A stretch of DNA of 34,495 nucleotides from Bacteroidales bacterium (GTDB taxonomy: Bacteria; Bacteroidota; Bacteroidia; Bacteroidales; Muribaculaceae), in the NCBI GenBank assembly GCA_900770215.1, contig CAAGJW010000095.1, positions 1 to 34,495 of the forward strand, read 5' to 3'. Position 1 is the first letter of the stretch. Each line of letters opens with the position of its first letter. Shown here piece by piece: positions 7,348 through 14,808 of the stretch. The translations under genes were made by a program, and so were the position numbers. Below the pieces are notes generated by a model that was not told the origin of the DNA, searched no databases, and saw only the letters and a program-made list of their open reading frames with translations.

Positions 7348-8742
7348 ATGAGACACTTTCTTTTTTCATTCTTACTCATGGCTGTAGCTTTGAGTGGTTC
7401 TGCCGAAACTTGGAACATGGAAATCTCTCTTAAAAATGGCTCCAAGCAATTGATTCCCGCCGACAGCGTCAGTGAAGTACGTTTTGTTGAATCTCAATCC
7501 ACCAAAGAATTCAACATCCTCACCGAGGAATATATCCCCGACAACACACTACGCGAATACATCAAAAACACTGCTGCCGACAGCGCCGACACATTCACCA
7601 ACCTGCAAGCTGCCAAATACACAGGCTCCTTTGACTTGAAAGCATTAAAAATAACATCGATCAAGGGTCTCGAGTTCTTCCCCAATCTTAATGAGCTCGA
7701 CATGTCGGGATGCAAATTTGCCGAACTGGACTTGAGTGCCCTGACGGGATTGCGCAACCTGCTGCTTAACCATTCAACAAATCTTGATCATCTCAACATT
7801 TCGGGTCTCAAAAAACTTGAGACACTCGACATAGGCTCTACCAAGCTTATTGGCTTCGACCTGACAGCACTCCCTTCCACTCTCAAAAAACTCAACGTAG
7901 AAAGCTTGAAGTATGAGTCGATCGATTTTTCGATGTGGCCTAACCTGGAGGAAATCAACATAAATTTGAACAAGCTCACCTCACTCGACCTGAGCAAGTG
8001 CTCAAAGATAAAGACTGTAAACGCTTCTGCCAACGATTTAACCCAAGTGAATGTGAAAGGATGCACCAGTCTTGAGTTTTTCAACTCCACCTACAATGCC
8101 AATCTCACAAACGTGGATTTTTCCGATTGCCCAAATATCAAGAACCTATATCTCACTCGCACAGGCATCACCAATATATCGCTTACACCCTTTGCTTCCA
8201 ACTTGACTGAGCTGTGTGTAGCCCACGTCAAACTCACCAGCCTCGACCTTGCCGGCTGCACGGCTTTGACCTACTTGGAGTGTCAAGATACTGGGCTCGG
8301 CGGTGCAGTAGACTTCTCTAGTTCCCCTAAACTGGAAGTGATAAGATGCGAGGAAAACAAGTTCACCTCGGTAGATGTGAGCAAGTGCAATGCTTTGCGA
8401 GAGTTCAACTGCTATAGTATGGACTCACTCACCCAAATCAACCTGCCCGAAGACCAGTCGCACCTCACTCTGTTGAACCTGTTTAGCATTCCTAACGTCA
8501 AGACTATAACTTTGGGTGACCTCTCAAGTATCAAATACCTCAATATCTACACCATGGCCGTAAAACGTCTTGATCTGTCTCGTCTCAATCGCAAAGCAAT
8601 GTCGACATTTATAGGTTATGACAATGACTTGAAAGAAATTAAGGTATGGAAAGGCTTCGACGCCAGCAATCCATCACCAATATATGTTGAAGAAGCTCCT
8701 AATGCAAAATTTGTAGAAGAATTCACCTCGGCAAGCGAGTAA
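7348..8742 (+). CDS. Secreted leucine-rich-repeat protein
   Basis: 464 residues with a signal peptide (about 1-19, ending SGSAE). Residues 20-50 (MEISLKNGSKQLIPADSV) repeat the beta motif found at the N-terminus of the neighbouring protein at 6847. From about residue 95 to 430 there are irregular leucine-rich repeats of the internalin-like type, with units such as NLNELDMSGCKFAELDLSAL, KLETLDIGSTKL, LTSLDLSKCSKI and LTSLDLAGCTAL. Repeat length varies around 20-23 residues. No C-terminal sorting domain, LPXTG or lipobox is visible, so surface attachment is uncertain. LRR proteins of this kind usually bind protein or glycan ligands. A terminator hairpin follows. Confidence 0.82.
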   Translation: MRHFLFSFLLMAVALSGSAETWNMEISLKNGSKQLIPADSVSEVRFVESQSTKEFNILTEEYIPDNTLREYIKNTAADSADTFTNLQAAKYTGSFDLKALKITSIKGLEFFPNLNELDMSGCKFAELDLSALTGLRNLLLNHSTNLDHLNISGLKKLETLDIGSTKLIGFDLTALPSTLKKLNVESLKYESIDFSMWPNLEEININLNKLTSLDLSKCSKIKTVNASANDLTQVNVKGCTSLEFFNSTYNANLTNVDFSDCPNIKNLYLTRTGITNISLTPFASNLTELCVAHVKLTSLDLAGCTALTYLECQDTGLGGAVDFSSSPKLEVIRCEENKFTSVDVSKCNALREFNCYSMDSLTQINLPEDQSHLTLLNLFSIPNVKTITLGDLSSIKYLNIYTMAVKRLDLSRLNRKAMSTFIGYDNDLKEIKVWKGFDASNPSPIYVEEAPNAKFVEEFTSASE

Positions 8743-8803
8743 CAGGCAACGCTATTAAATTTTGAATTACAAGGGGCGTAGTCAACACACGCTCATCAAT
8801 GAC

Positions 8804-8860
8804 AAAGCTTCTTCCCCGCCACAATCGTACAGAGCTTTGCGAGGGAGAAGCTTTTCTTTG
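8804..8860 (+). terminator. Rho-independent-like terminator after the LRR gene
   Basis: AAAGCTTCT (8804-8812) pairs with AGAAGCTTT (8846-8854), and CCC next to it pairs with GGG across a one-base bulge. The stem is followed by TCTTTG. The loop is large (about 25 bases), so it is a moderate candidate. Confidence 0.5.
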
Positions 8861-8899
8861 AACCTTAAACTCAATTTTTAAAGAAATATTGGCAAAAAA

Positions 8900-9313
8900 A
8901 TGGAGGGCAAACCGACACAATACATCATTCTGGAGGACGCTTATTACGTAGCGCTCGACATAAGCGAAAACGTGAAACGCCTGCGCCCTTCCTATCGGCT
9001 CTTGGAAATATGCGACGAGGCCAGCGAGGCAATTCAAGCTATCAACACTCAGCACCCCGACATGCTGATAGCCAACACCACGGTGGGCGATGGCGATGCC
9101 ATAAGCATTCTGCAGAATGCTTCGGTCAAGATTCCGGTTATCTTCTTTTCAGAGTATGAGCAACAGGCAGCAAGGGCCGATGCGCTCAACATGGTCGACT
9201 TCATCCTGAAACCCGTCACTCCGCATGCGTTGGAGTGTGCGCTCGAGCGATTCGACGCGCAAGAAAAAGGTTTACAACAAGTAGACCTCGATACAAGCAA
9301 CTATCAATATTGA
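8900..9313 (+). CDS. Stand-alone pseudo-receiver protein (phospho-acceptor Asp replaced by Asn)
   Basis: 137 residues forming one receiver-like domain and no output domain. It aligns nearly without gaps to the receiver of the LytTR regulator at 5890: YIILEDAYY against YAIIENEEF, RLRPSY against VVRPDY, and DFILKPVTPHALECALERF against DYLLKPVVEEDVERAIHKF. The acidic pair (Glu12, Asp13), Ser84 and Lys104 are kept, but the position of the phospho-acceptor Asp is Asn59 (MLIANTTVGDGDA against LIFMDIELDDGNC). Phosphorylation in the normal way is therefore unlikely. It could act as an interaction or anti-regulator partner of the nearby kinase or regulator. The start ATG at 8900 follows an A-rich stretch; a weak -7-like TTTCTTTG lies at 8853-8860. 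Confidence 0.75.
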   Translation: MEGKPTQYIILEDAYYVALDISENVKRLRPSYRLLEICDEASEAIQAINTQHPDMLIANTTVGDGDAISILQNASVKIPVIFFSEYEQQAARADALNMVDFILKPVTPHALECALERFDAQEKGLQQVDLDTSNYQY

Positions 9314-9464
9314 TTTTTACCATTAGGCAAAAAGGTCTTCATTGCCTGTCCACAGCCAGATGCGCCCTGGCGGTGAGCATCTTGCATAATGGAATTTTGT
9401 CACCATCACGTGACCGGCAGAGCCGAAGACAGAATCAATGAAGTGACTTGAGATTACGGTTTTC

Positions 9465-9511
9465 TGCCCCGCCAGCTATGGCGGGTGGCACTCATGACAA
9501 CAATTTTTTTT
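9465..9511 (+). terminator. Hairpin between convergent genes
   Basis: CCCGCC (9468-9473) and GGCGGG (9480-9485) form a 6-bp stem around AGCTAT, extendable by TGCC/GGCA across a bulge. A T-run begins about 20 bases later. It lies in the 239-base gap between the + pseudo-receiver and the - gene ending at 9553, and may serve both directions. The rest of the gap holds nothing I can identify. Confidence 0.4.
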
Positions 9512-9552
9512 CTTGAAGAATACCTTGAGGCACAGAGCTTCCCAACATATTA

Positions 9553-10641
9553 CTATCCCACGGCATAGCGGGGACCCCACTGCGCCGTGAGCTGCTCGAT
9601 GTAGCGACGGGCCTCGGGGTCTCTCATGCGCTCGGTGTCCTTGACCAAGCCATCCTTAGGGAGTATTCCCTCCTCGTAGATAAACTTAAACACCCGTGTC
9701 AACTTGTATTTGCCCACATCTCGGTGACTTGCCACCCAGGCAAGCACCAGCTGGGGGTCGAACGTGTAGCGCTCGCTGAGCAACCAAGCCAGGTCATACA
9801 GGCCATTGCAGGCGTCGGCATTGCCGCTGCCGAGGCGCACCTGCCCGCTGTAGGTGGCCAAGCGGTTGATGCGGTCGAGGCATTCCTTGCCAGCCGAGAG
9901 CGGCAGGCGTGCGATTTCGTCAATCTTGTCGCGCAAGGAGGCATCGGCCGTCACATCGTTGCTCTTGTTGCACACCACCCTCATGAGCACAATGTGCCCT
10001 GCGGCGTCGACCTTGTAGCGAAATGTCTTCTTGATTTCCCACCGGCAGCCATTCACGGCAAAGCGAAAATCGGGTTCAACGGCACTGCCCGTGTACTCGC
10101 CCATGCACCGCTCGATATAGAACTCGCCGGGCGCGCCAAACTTGAGCAGCGCCTTCTTGCGATACACAGCATTGAAGCTGTCGCCTTCCTCCCACAAGGG
10201 CACATCTTGAAACCATGTGCCACAATTCATGAAATCGATGAGCTCGCCTTGCGCGTCGTAGATGCCCACATAGGCAGCCATGGACTCGGCATAGACGCGC
10301 TCAAAGGCTGCCAGCGTGTAGTTGCCTGGCAAGGCCTTGACGCCCACCAGGTAGTTCATGACATCGACCTGATTGGGGTCGCCTGCCACATCAATCACCT
10401 TGCCCAGCAACGGCATGGCCTGCTCGTCGCGGTCGAGCAGCAACACATCGTTGAGGTCGATGTTGCACTCCCTGTCGAGGCTGTCGAGCAGCACGATGCC
10501 TCGTGCAGGGCTGATGCCCAACTTCTTTAAAAAAGCAAATTCACTCTTCACGGTCGCGGTCTTGTCCACTGCCATCGGGCACGCGCCCGAGCCGATGGCC
10601 ATGGCCACCAGCAACACGGTAAACTGTCGTAATGCATTCAT
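9553..10641 (-). CDS. Secreted protein of unknown function, paralog of its upstream neighbour
   Basis: 362 residues from the ATG at 10641, chosen because it begins the signal peptide (MNALRQFTVLLVAMAIGSGA) and lies 42 bases after an exact -7 element; an in-frame ATG further up falls before the promoter. A cysteine directly after GSGA could be lipidated, but the lipobox is poor. The mature part contains YLVGVKALPGNYTL, YVGIYDAQGELIDFMNCGTW, a strand FRYKVDAAGHIVLMRVV and a helical C-terminal part (LDRINRLATYSG, LAWVASHRDVGKYKL). The same order of segments occurs in the gene at 10780, so the two are tandem paralogs. No enzyme motif or known domain is recognised. Confidence 0.75.
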   Translation of the reverse strand: MNALRQFTVLLVAMAIGSGACPMAVDKTATVKSEFAFLKKLGISPARGIVLLDSLDRECNIDLNDVLLLDRDEQAMPLLGKVIDVAGDPNQVDVMNYLVGVKALPGNYTLAAFERVYAESMAAYVGIYDAQGELIDFMNCGTWFQDVPLWEEGDSFNAVYRKKALLKFGAPGEFYIERCMGEYTGSAVEPDFRFAVNGCRWEIKKTFRYKVDAAGHIVLMRVVCNKSNDVTADASLRDKIDEIARLPLSAGKECLDRINRLATYSGQVRLGSGNADACNGLYDLAWLLSERYTFDPQLVLAWVASHRDVGKYKLTRVFKFIYEEGILPKDGLVKDTERMRDPEARRYIEQLTAQWGPRYAVG

Positions 10642-10682
10642 ATTTTTCCTATACATTAGTAATTCATAAAATCCAACGTTTA

Positions 10683-10714
10683 CAAAGGTAAGGCGATTGG
10701 CCGAGACTGCCAAA
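10683..10714 (-). promoter_or_regulatory. Bacteroidetes promoter (-33 TTTG, 20-base spacer, -7 TACCTTTG)
   Basis: On the minus strand TTTG (10711-10714) is followed after 20 bases by TACCTTTG (10683-10690), a full match to the Bacteroidetes housekeeping promoter. The gene at 10641 starts 41 bases further on, showing that the second paralog has its own promoter. Confidence 0.75.
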
Positions 10715-10779
10715 TCACAGCCCAACAAAACACGGCAAAAATTGAAAAACAATGCCAGAAATGAAGCAAAATCGCCGTG

Positions 10780-11838
10780 TCACTGGTCGCTGGGCGGGGT
10801 CCAGGGGTCGACCAGGTTGCCCAGGTAGGTGCGGGCAGCGGCACTGGGCAAGGCGTCGATGTGGTCGAGCAAGGTGGACTTCTCCTTAAGTCCGTCGGTG
10901 TAGATGGTCGACAGCACGGTGGCAAGGCTGGCAGCCGTGGCGCGGTGGGTGTAGAGCCAGTTGAGCAGCTCGGCGGGGTTGCGGTCGTAGGCATCGCGCA
11001 CGATGGGTTGCAGGTCGCGGGCCCACTTGCCGGGCTCACGCTGCCTGAGGCGGGCGGCCATGTGGCTCATTTTGTCCCACTTGCGGGCATCGCTCATGGG
11101 CAGGCAGCCCAGGTCGTCGACGGCATAGGCCAGCTCCTGCTCGGCAGTCATGCCCACGCGCTTTTTCACCACCACGCTCTTGGGCACAAAATGCCCCCGG
11201 GCATCGATGTCGTAGTTGAACTCACGCACTTGTGTCCACACATCGGCGACCTTATGGTACTTCTCGCTGCCCACGTTGCCGGCCGTGGCCTCATACTCCG
11301 AGTTCTCCTTGACGAGCGTAAAGGCGTTGCCGCCATTGAAGCGGCACACAATGTTGTCGCGCTCGACCAGGGCATAGCCGCCCTGGGGGGTGCGGTAGCT
11401 GGGCTGCTCATAGTGCCACGAGCCCACGTTCATGTAGTCGGTCATCTTGCCGCTGCTGTCATACACCGCCATAAAGCCCAGGCTGCCCGCGCCAGTGTCG
11501 AGCGAGAAGTTGATGAGCACATAGCCCCCGTCAAGGCTTTTGGCCCCCACGATATAGCACCCGGCGGGGGTCTCGTCGCTGCCCACAGCACTGGTGCGGG
11601 CCACAGGGCCAAGCAAGGCCTTGAAGGCCGCATCGCTCAAGGCGATGCGCATGCTGTTGCCATCGAGTTCCATCTTGTCGGCAAAGGCCACCTTGTCGAC
11701 ATCATCGAGACCCAGCTGCCGCAGGAAAGGGGCATGATCCACAACATGGGCACCTGCACGGCGGCCGCACGACGCACAGCCCACGCACAGCACCAAGGCA
11801 AGTATCACCACCATGCCTGCTTCAACGTTTCTCATCAT
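10780..11838 (-). CDS. Predicted lipoprotein of unknown function, paralog of the gene at 9553
   Basis: 352 residues from the ATG at 11838 (a second ATG follows at 11835). The N-terminus MMRNVEAGMVVILALVLCVGCASCG is a hydrophobic signal with cysteines at residues 19, 22 and 25, two of which could be lipidated. The mature part matches its neighbour in order: FLRQLGL, YIVGAKSLDGGYVLINF, FMAVYDSSGKMTDYMNVGSW, FNYDIDARGHFVPKSVVV, WDKMSHMAARLRQ and LLNWLYTHR. The C-terminal third is helical. An open frame 46 codons longer exists, but its extra residues look non-coding. Function unknown; envelope location is inferred from the signal sequence. Confidence 0.75.
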   Translation of the reverse strand: MMRNVEAGMVVILALVLCVGCASCGRRAGAHVVDHAPFLRQLGLDDVDKVAFADKMELDGNSMRIALSDAAFKALLGPVARTSAVGSDETPAGCYIVGAKSLDGGYVLINFSLDTGAGSLGFMAVYDSSGKMTDYMNVGSWHYEQPSYRTPQGGYALVERDNIVCRFNGGNAFTLVKENSEYEATAGNVGSEKYHKVADVWTQVREFNYDIDARGHFVPKSVVVKKRVGMTAEQELAYAVDDLGCLPMSDARKWDKMSHMAARLRQREPGKWARDLQPIVRDAYDRNPAELLNWLYTHRATAASLATVLSTIYTDGLKEKSTLLDHIDALPSAAARTYLGNLVDPWTPPSDQ

Positions 11839-12141
11839 CCTCTTGCAAAAAAAAATTAAACAGTAGTGTAATAACAACGTGAAAGTATCAAATAAATTTT
11901 GGAATATCAAAAATCGCTTTCTTAAAACGTCTTTAAGGCACCCCGATTGAAGCAATGCAGCCGACTGCGAAGACAAGCGTAATGAGGACAGGAACTTACT
12001 TTTTTCTCACAATCATTGCTGTGCTGCAGGACATAAACAGCGGGAGGCACATCGTCGCGACGTGCAGCCCGCTCAACAATTGTTACTGTGTTTGGAAATT
12101 TAACTGTATATATCCTTAAGACGCAAGAAGCCGGCATGTTG
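11839..12141. other. Intergenic region with a long imperfect hairpin
   Basis: This 303-base gap separates the sigma-factor operon from the paralog pair on the same strand. No gene is supported. An imperfect hairpin at 12039-12073 has AGCGGG (12039-12044) pairing with CCCGCT (12068-12073), and GCAC/GTGC and TCG/CGA inside. It could terminate the sigma operon, though only a short T stretch follows on the minus strand. I see no exact TAnnTTTG for the lipoprotein gene at 11838; the AT-rich stretch 11850-11940 presumably holds its promoter. Confidence 0.4.
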
Positions 12142-12480
12142 CTACAGCGCGCTGCCTGGTGAATCGGCATTCACAATGTGCCACACCGTGCTGAAGATGA
12201 GCGCAAGCGAGATCACAATCAAGATGATGAAATTCACGATGTCGCGCACGGTAATCACCTCGAAGTCGCCACACATGAGCAGCCAGCACCAGCAGCCGGC
12301 GCACACCAGTATGGCAATGAGGTAGAGCACATTGCCCACCCGGCGATAGGACTTGGGCTGCTTGGGGGGCAAGCGGTTCAAGACACGGGCAGTAAACCAC
12401 TCGTTGTCCTGGGCCTGCTCGCTGCTGCGCTTGAGCAGTCGGGCCAGTTTCTCGTCTTCTTCGCTACGTTTCATTGTCAT
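12142..12480 (-). CDS. Small membrane protein paired with ECF sigma factor (DUF5056-like)
   Basis: 112 residues. A charged cytoplasmic N-terminus (EEDEKLARLLKRSSEQAQDNEWFTARVLNRLPPK) is followed by two membrane helices (about residues 49-70 and 83-105). The start ATG abuts the stop codon of the sigma gene with no spacing. The order sigma factor, then a small protein with a cytoplasmic N-terminus and two membrane helices, recalls DUF5056 proteins of Bacteroides. I infer an anti-sigma-like or sigma-associated role from position and topology only; no zinc-binding anti-sigma motif (HxxxCxxC) is present. Confidence 0.75.
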   Translation of the reverse strand: MTMKRSEEDEKLARLLKRSSEQAQDNEWFTARVLNRLPPKQPKSYRRVGNVLYLIAILVCAGCWCWLLMCGDFEVITVRDIVNFIILIVISLALIFSTVWHIVNADSPGSAL

Positions 12481-13062
12481 TTATACAAAATTATAATTGT
12501 TTTCAAAATCTATTGTCTTTCTCATCTTCTCCTTAGCCCTGTGCAGGCTCGACTTGACGCTGCCCTCGGGCATCTGCATGATGACGGCAATTTTCTTGAT
12601 GGGCAGGTCCTCGATGTAGAAGAGAGTCACGGCCGTGCGCTCCACCTCGTTGAGCGACTGCATGGCCCGCATCACCGTGAGTTGTGCCTCGGTGGCATCT
12701 TGACACGAGGTGCTGGGCTCAATGCAGGCCTCGGCGCCCTCTGGCAGCGAGTCCTCGTGGCGGCGGCGCTTCTCGTTGTAAAACTCATTGTAGGCTATGC
12801 GGTAGAGCCAGGTGCCAAAGCCCGAGATGCCCTTGAAAGAGCGGATGCCAACGTAAGCCTTCACAAAGGTTTCCTGGGCCAGGTCGTCGGTGAGCATCAC
12901 GTCGCCCGCTGTGAGGTTGAGCAGGAACTTGCGCAAGCGGGGCTGATAGGCCTCGACAAGTTTCCCAAAGGCGCACCGGTCATCGACCAGCACGCACTGG
13001 GAAATCAGCTTCAATTCTTCGAGTTTGCTCAACATTGCACACCGATGGCTATCACGTTTCAC
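12481..13062 (-). CDS. ECF-type RNA polymerase sigma factor
   Basis: 193 residues. Region 2 covers about residues 28-100 (FGKLVEAYQPRLRKFL, LTDDLAQETFVKAY, FGTWLYRIAYNEF), binding core polymerase and the -10 element. Region 4 covers about residues 128-185 (LNEVERTAVTLFYIEDLPI, EGSVKSSLHRAKEKMRKTI) with its helix-turn-helix. The frame opens with GTG at 13062, overlapping the upstream TGA by four bases (GTGA); the alternative ATG at 13035 (MLSKLEELKL) would give 184 residues. The gene sits between two membrane-protein genes, an arrangement repeated in Bacteroidetes genomes that suggests envelope-signal control. Promoter targets cannot be read from this window. Confidence 0.9.
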   Translation of the reverse strand: MKRDSHRCAMLSKLEELKLISQCVLVDDRCAFGKLVEAYQPRLRKFLLNLTAGDVMLTDDLAQETFVKAYVGIRSFKGISGFGTWLYRIAYNEFYNEKRRRHEDSLPEGAEACIEPSTSCQDATEAQLTVMRAMQSLNEVERTAVTLFYIEDLPIKKIAVIMQMPEGSVKSSLHRAKEKMRKTIDFENNYNFV

Positions 13063-13946
13063 TGTTGAGTTTGGTCGCCAACTTGAGCGTCGCTATTACC
13101 TGCCTCGGGGGCGTTGCGCGGCTTGAACACTGGTGGCTGCTGTGGCTGCTGGGCGGGCGGCTGAGAGCCGTGTTGCTGCTGCCACAGCTGGCGAGCAATC
13201 ATCTGCTTCTGCTGCTGATAGTTGATCAGGGCCTGTGCAGCACCTATCAACACCAGTATCGACATCAATGCCACCATCTCGATAGAGCCTGCCGTGGCAA
13301 AGAAGAGCATGAGGGCCACACCCACGGCAATGAGAATGAAACTGCGGTGGAACGACCGCCAGTCGAGGTAGGGTTGCACGCCGTTAAAGCTCAGGCGGGC
13401 CAAGCCTGCAACTTGGGGCTGGGGTTGGGGCTGGGGGGAAGATTGGGGTTGAGACCCTTCAGGCTGTGGCTGTGGCTGAGTAGGTTCCTGCCGTTCCATC
13501 ATTGGCGTGCCGGGCAGCGGGTAGTTGTTCTCTATTGCCTTTTCCATCATGCGGTATTTGGCCTTGCGATGCAGATAATAGAACAGCAGCGAGAAGAAGA
13601 TGATGAAAACAGCACCAATCACTGTGTAGCTCACGATGTTCTGCACCATATCCTGCATCATAGCTTGGCGCGTGCGCAAGTTGGCTTCCCTGGTGTTGTA
13701 GCCTTCGGCAGCATCGGCAGCAGTCTCGGAGTCTTCGACATCATCGGCAGGCGAAACGACGGTGTCGCCAAGGGCGCGTTCAATGATTTTGCCTATGTTG
13801 ATACCGCCCACCAACCGCGTGGTGTCGCCGTTCTCGATCACGGTGGTAGTATCGCCTTTCATGCTCACACTGGTCTTGCTGCCCCAGGCAGGCATCACTG
13901 TACAGGCAGTGAGAAAGATGAGTAATGTGACTATTATCTTGTTCAT
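13059..13946 (-). CDS. Membrane protein with DUF6249-like domain
   Basis: 295 residues. The signal peptide is about residues 1-22. A hydrophilic Thr/Asp-rich segment follows, with MKGDTTTVIENGDTTRLVGG. A membrane helix lies near residues 106-126 and is followed by the basic stretch HRKAKYRMMEKAIENNYPLP, which is typical of DUF6249 proteins. A Pro/Gln-rich linker (about 153-178) leads to a pair of C-terminal helices (about 200-240) and a Gln/Pro-rich tail. It is the gene before the sigma factor, overlapping it by four bases, so a role in signal transfer to the sigma factor is plausible. I do not recognise any catalytic motif. Confidence 0.8.
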   Translation of the reverse strand: MNKIIVTLLIFLTACTVMPAWGSKTSVSMKGDTTTVIENGDTTRLVGGINIGKIIERALGDTVVSPADDVEDSETAADAAEGYNTREANLRTRQAMMQDMVQNIVSYTVIGAVFIIFFSLLFYYLHRKAKYRMMEKAIENNYPLPGTPMMERQEPTQPQPQPEGSQPQSSPQPQPQPQVAGLARLSFNGVQPYLDWRSFHRSFILIAVGVALMLFFATAGSIEMVALMSILVLIGAAQALINYQQQKQMIARQLWQQQHGSQPPAQQPQQPPVFKPRNAPEAGNSDAQVGDQTQQ

Positions 13947-14068
13947 GTCGAAAATGTTATTTTTTACGGTTGTTCTCGTTTAGTAATCACGTTTTCATGC
14001 ATTAGACACAGCCAGTGCAGCCAAAGGTTGCACCAGCCACCAGTTTTTTTGTTTTTTTTTGAAGGGCA

Positions 14069-14302
14069 TCAACGCGCTGGCCTGTTGGCCGTAGCCGGGG
14101 CGGTAGTGCCAGGCAGTGTGTTGCCCGTAGCCACGGGTTGCTCTTGTCGGGCGTTGCGGGTCTGAACTGTGGCCGCATGCCTGCTCTGGTAATGGTGGAT
14201 GACGAAGCAGGCCAGCACCAGCAGCACAAATATGGTGAAACTCCACCTGTTGCGCAACTTCTTGTCCTGCACTTTCTTGTTGATTTGCTGTTGATCTATC
14301 AT
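14069..14302 (-). CDS. Small single-pass membrane protein
   Basis: 77 residues from the ATG at 14302; a GTG two codons upstream is an alternative. A basic, Gln/Lys-rich N-terminus (QQQINKKVQDKKLRNRW) precedes one membrane helix (about residues 23-38) and a Thr/Ala/Pro-rich tail. An exact -7 element lies 36 bases upstream, which favours a real gene. It precedes the DUF6249-sigma operon on the same strand with a 122-base gap. No family is recognised. Confidence 0.55.
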   Translation of the reverse strand: MIDQQQINKKVQDKKLRNRWSFTIFVLLVLACFVIHHYQSRHAATVQTRNARQEQPVATGNTLPGTTAPATANRPAR

Positions 14303-14338
14303 GTGCACTAAATTTCTTTACACCCTGTGGGGCGGCAG

Positions 14339-14346
14339 CAAAGATA
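14339..14346 (-). promoter_or_regulatory. Bacteroidetes -7 element (TATCTTTG on minus)
   Basis: Exact match to TAnnTTTG on the minus strand, 36 bases before the small membrane protein's ATG at 14302. It is one of two divergent promoters only about 57 bases apart. Confidence 0.55.
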
Positions 14347-14403
14347 CTACAATTGGGCGAAACCAATGGGCCGACATGCATGACAAAAATAAAAATATTT
14401 CAT

Positions 14404-14411
14404 TACCTTTG
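14404..14411 (+). promoter_or_regulatory. Bacteroidetes -7 element (TACCTTTG)
   Basis: Exact match to TAnnTTTG, 56 bases before the ATG at 14468. It drives the HExxH-HD gene pair. Confidence 0.6.
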
Positions 14412-14467
14412 CAACCGTTCGCGCCGCACACGCACACTTGTGCATAGCGGGCCGGCGGCCGAGACTT

Positions 14468-14806
14468 ATGATCATTCTGCGCAACCGCTACATTCCGTTT
14501 CCAGGCTACAACGCCATCAACCTGATGGGCGTGCTGGTGGTGCACCCCGGGGTGCAGCTCACGCGCAAGCTGCTCAACCACGAGCTCATACACTCGGCAC
14601 AGATGCGCGAACTGGGCTATATCCCGTTCTACCTGCTCTACCTCGTGGAGTGGGCAGTGCGGCTCACGATGAGGGGCAATGCCTATGCCAGCGTGTCGTT
14701 TGAGCGGGAAGCCTACGCCCACCAGGGCGACCTCGACTACCTCAAGCACAGGCGCCACTATGCCTGGCTGGGCTACTTGTGCAAGAAAAAACAACAAACA
14801 AAATAA
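14468..14806 (+). CDS. Small HExxH-motif protein (possible zinc peptidase)
   Basis: 112 residues from the ATG at 14468; the frame extends ten codons further but without support. The sequence has NHELIHSAQMRELG with His38, Glu39 and His42 in zincin HExxH order, followed by a hydrophobic segment (YIPFYLLYLVEWAVRL, about residues 51-66) and FEREAYAHQGD, whose Glu residues (79, 81) could be the third metal ligand, as in gluzincins. Similar short proteins occur in Bacteroidetes without known function. Whether it is an active peptidase is inference from the motif. The stop is two bases before the next gene's ATG, so it is coupled to the HD-domain gene. Confidence 0.7.
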   Translation: MIILRNRYIPFPGYNAINLMGVLVVHPGVQLTRKLLNHELIHSAQMRELGYIPFYLLYLVEWAVRLTMRGNAYASVSFEREAYAHQGDLDYLKHRRHYAWLGYLCKKKQQTK

Positions 14807-14808
14807 TC

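Noticed and set aside
4837..9313. Horizontally acquired island with integrase or attachment sites
   Set aside because: The segment is more AT-rich than its flanks, but no integrase, transposase, tRNA or flanking direct repeat is visible, so recent transfer cannot be claimed.
11922..12170. 82-residue open frame on the minus strand between the sigma operon and the lipoprotein gene
   Set aside because: It spans a hairpin, overlaps the end of the 12142 gene, and lacks signal, domain or start context.
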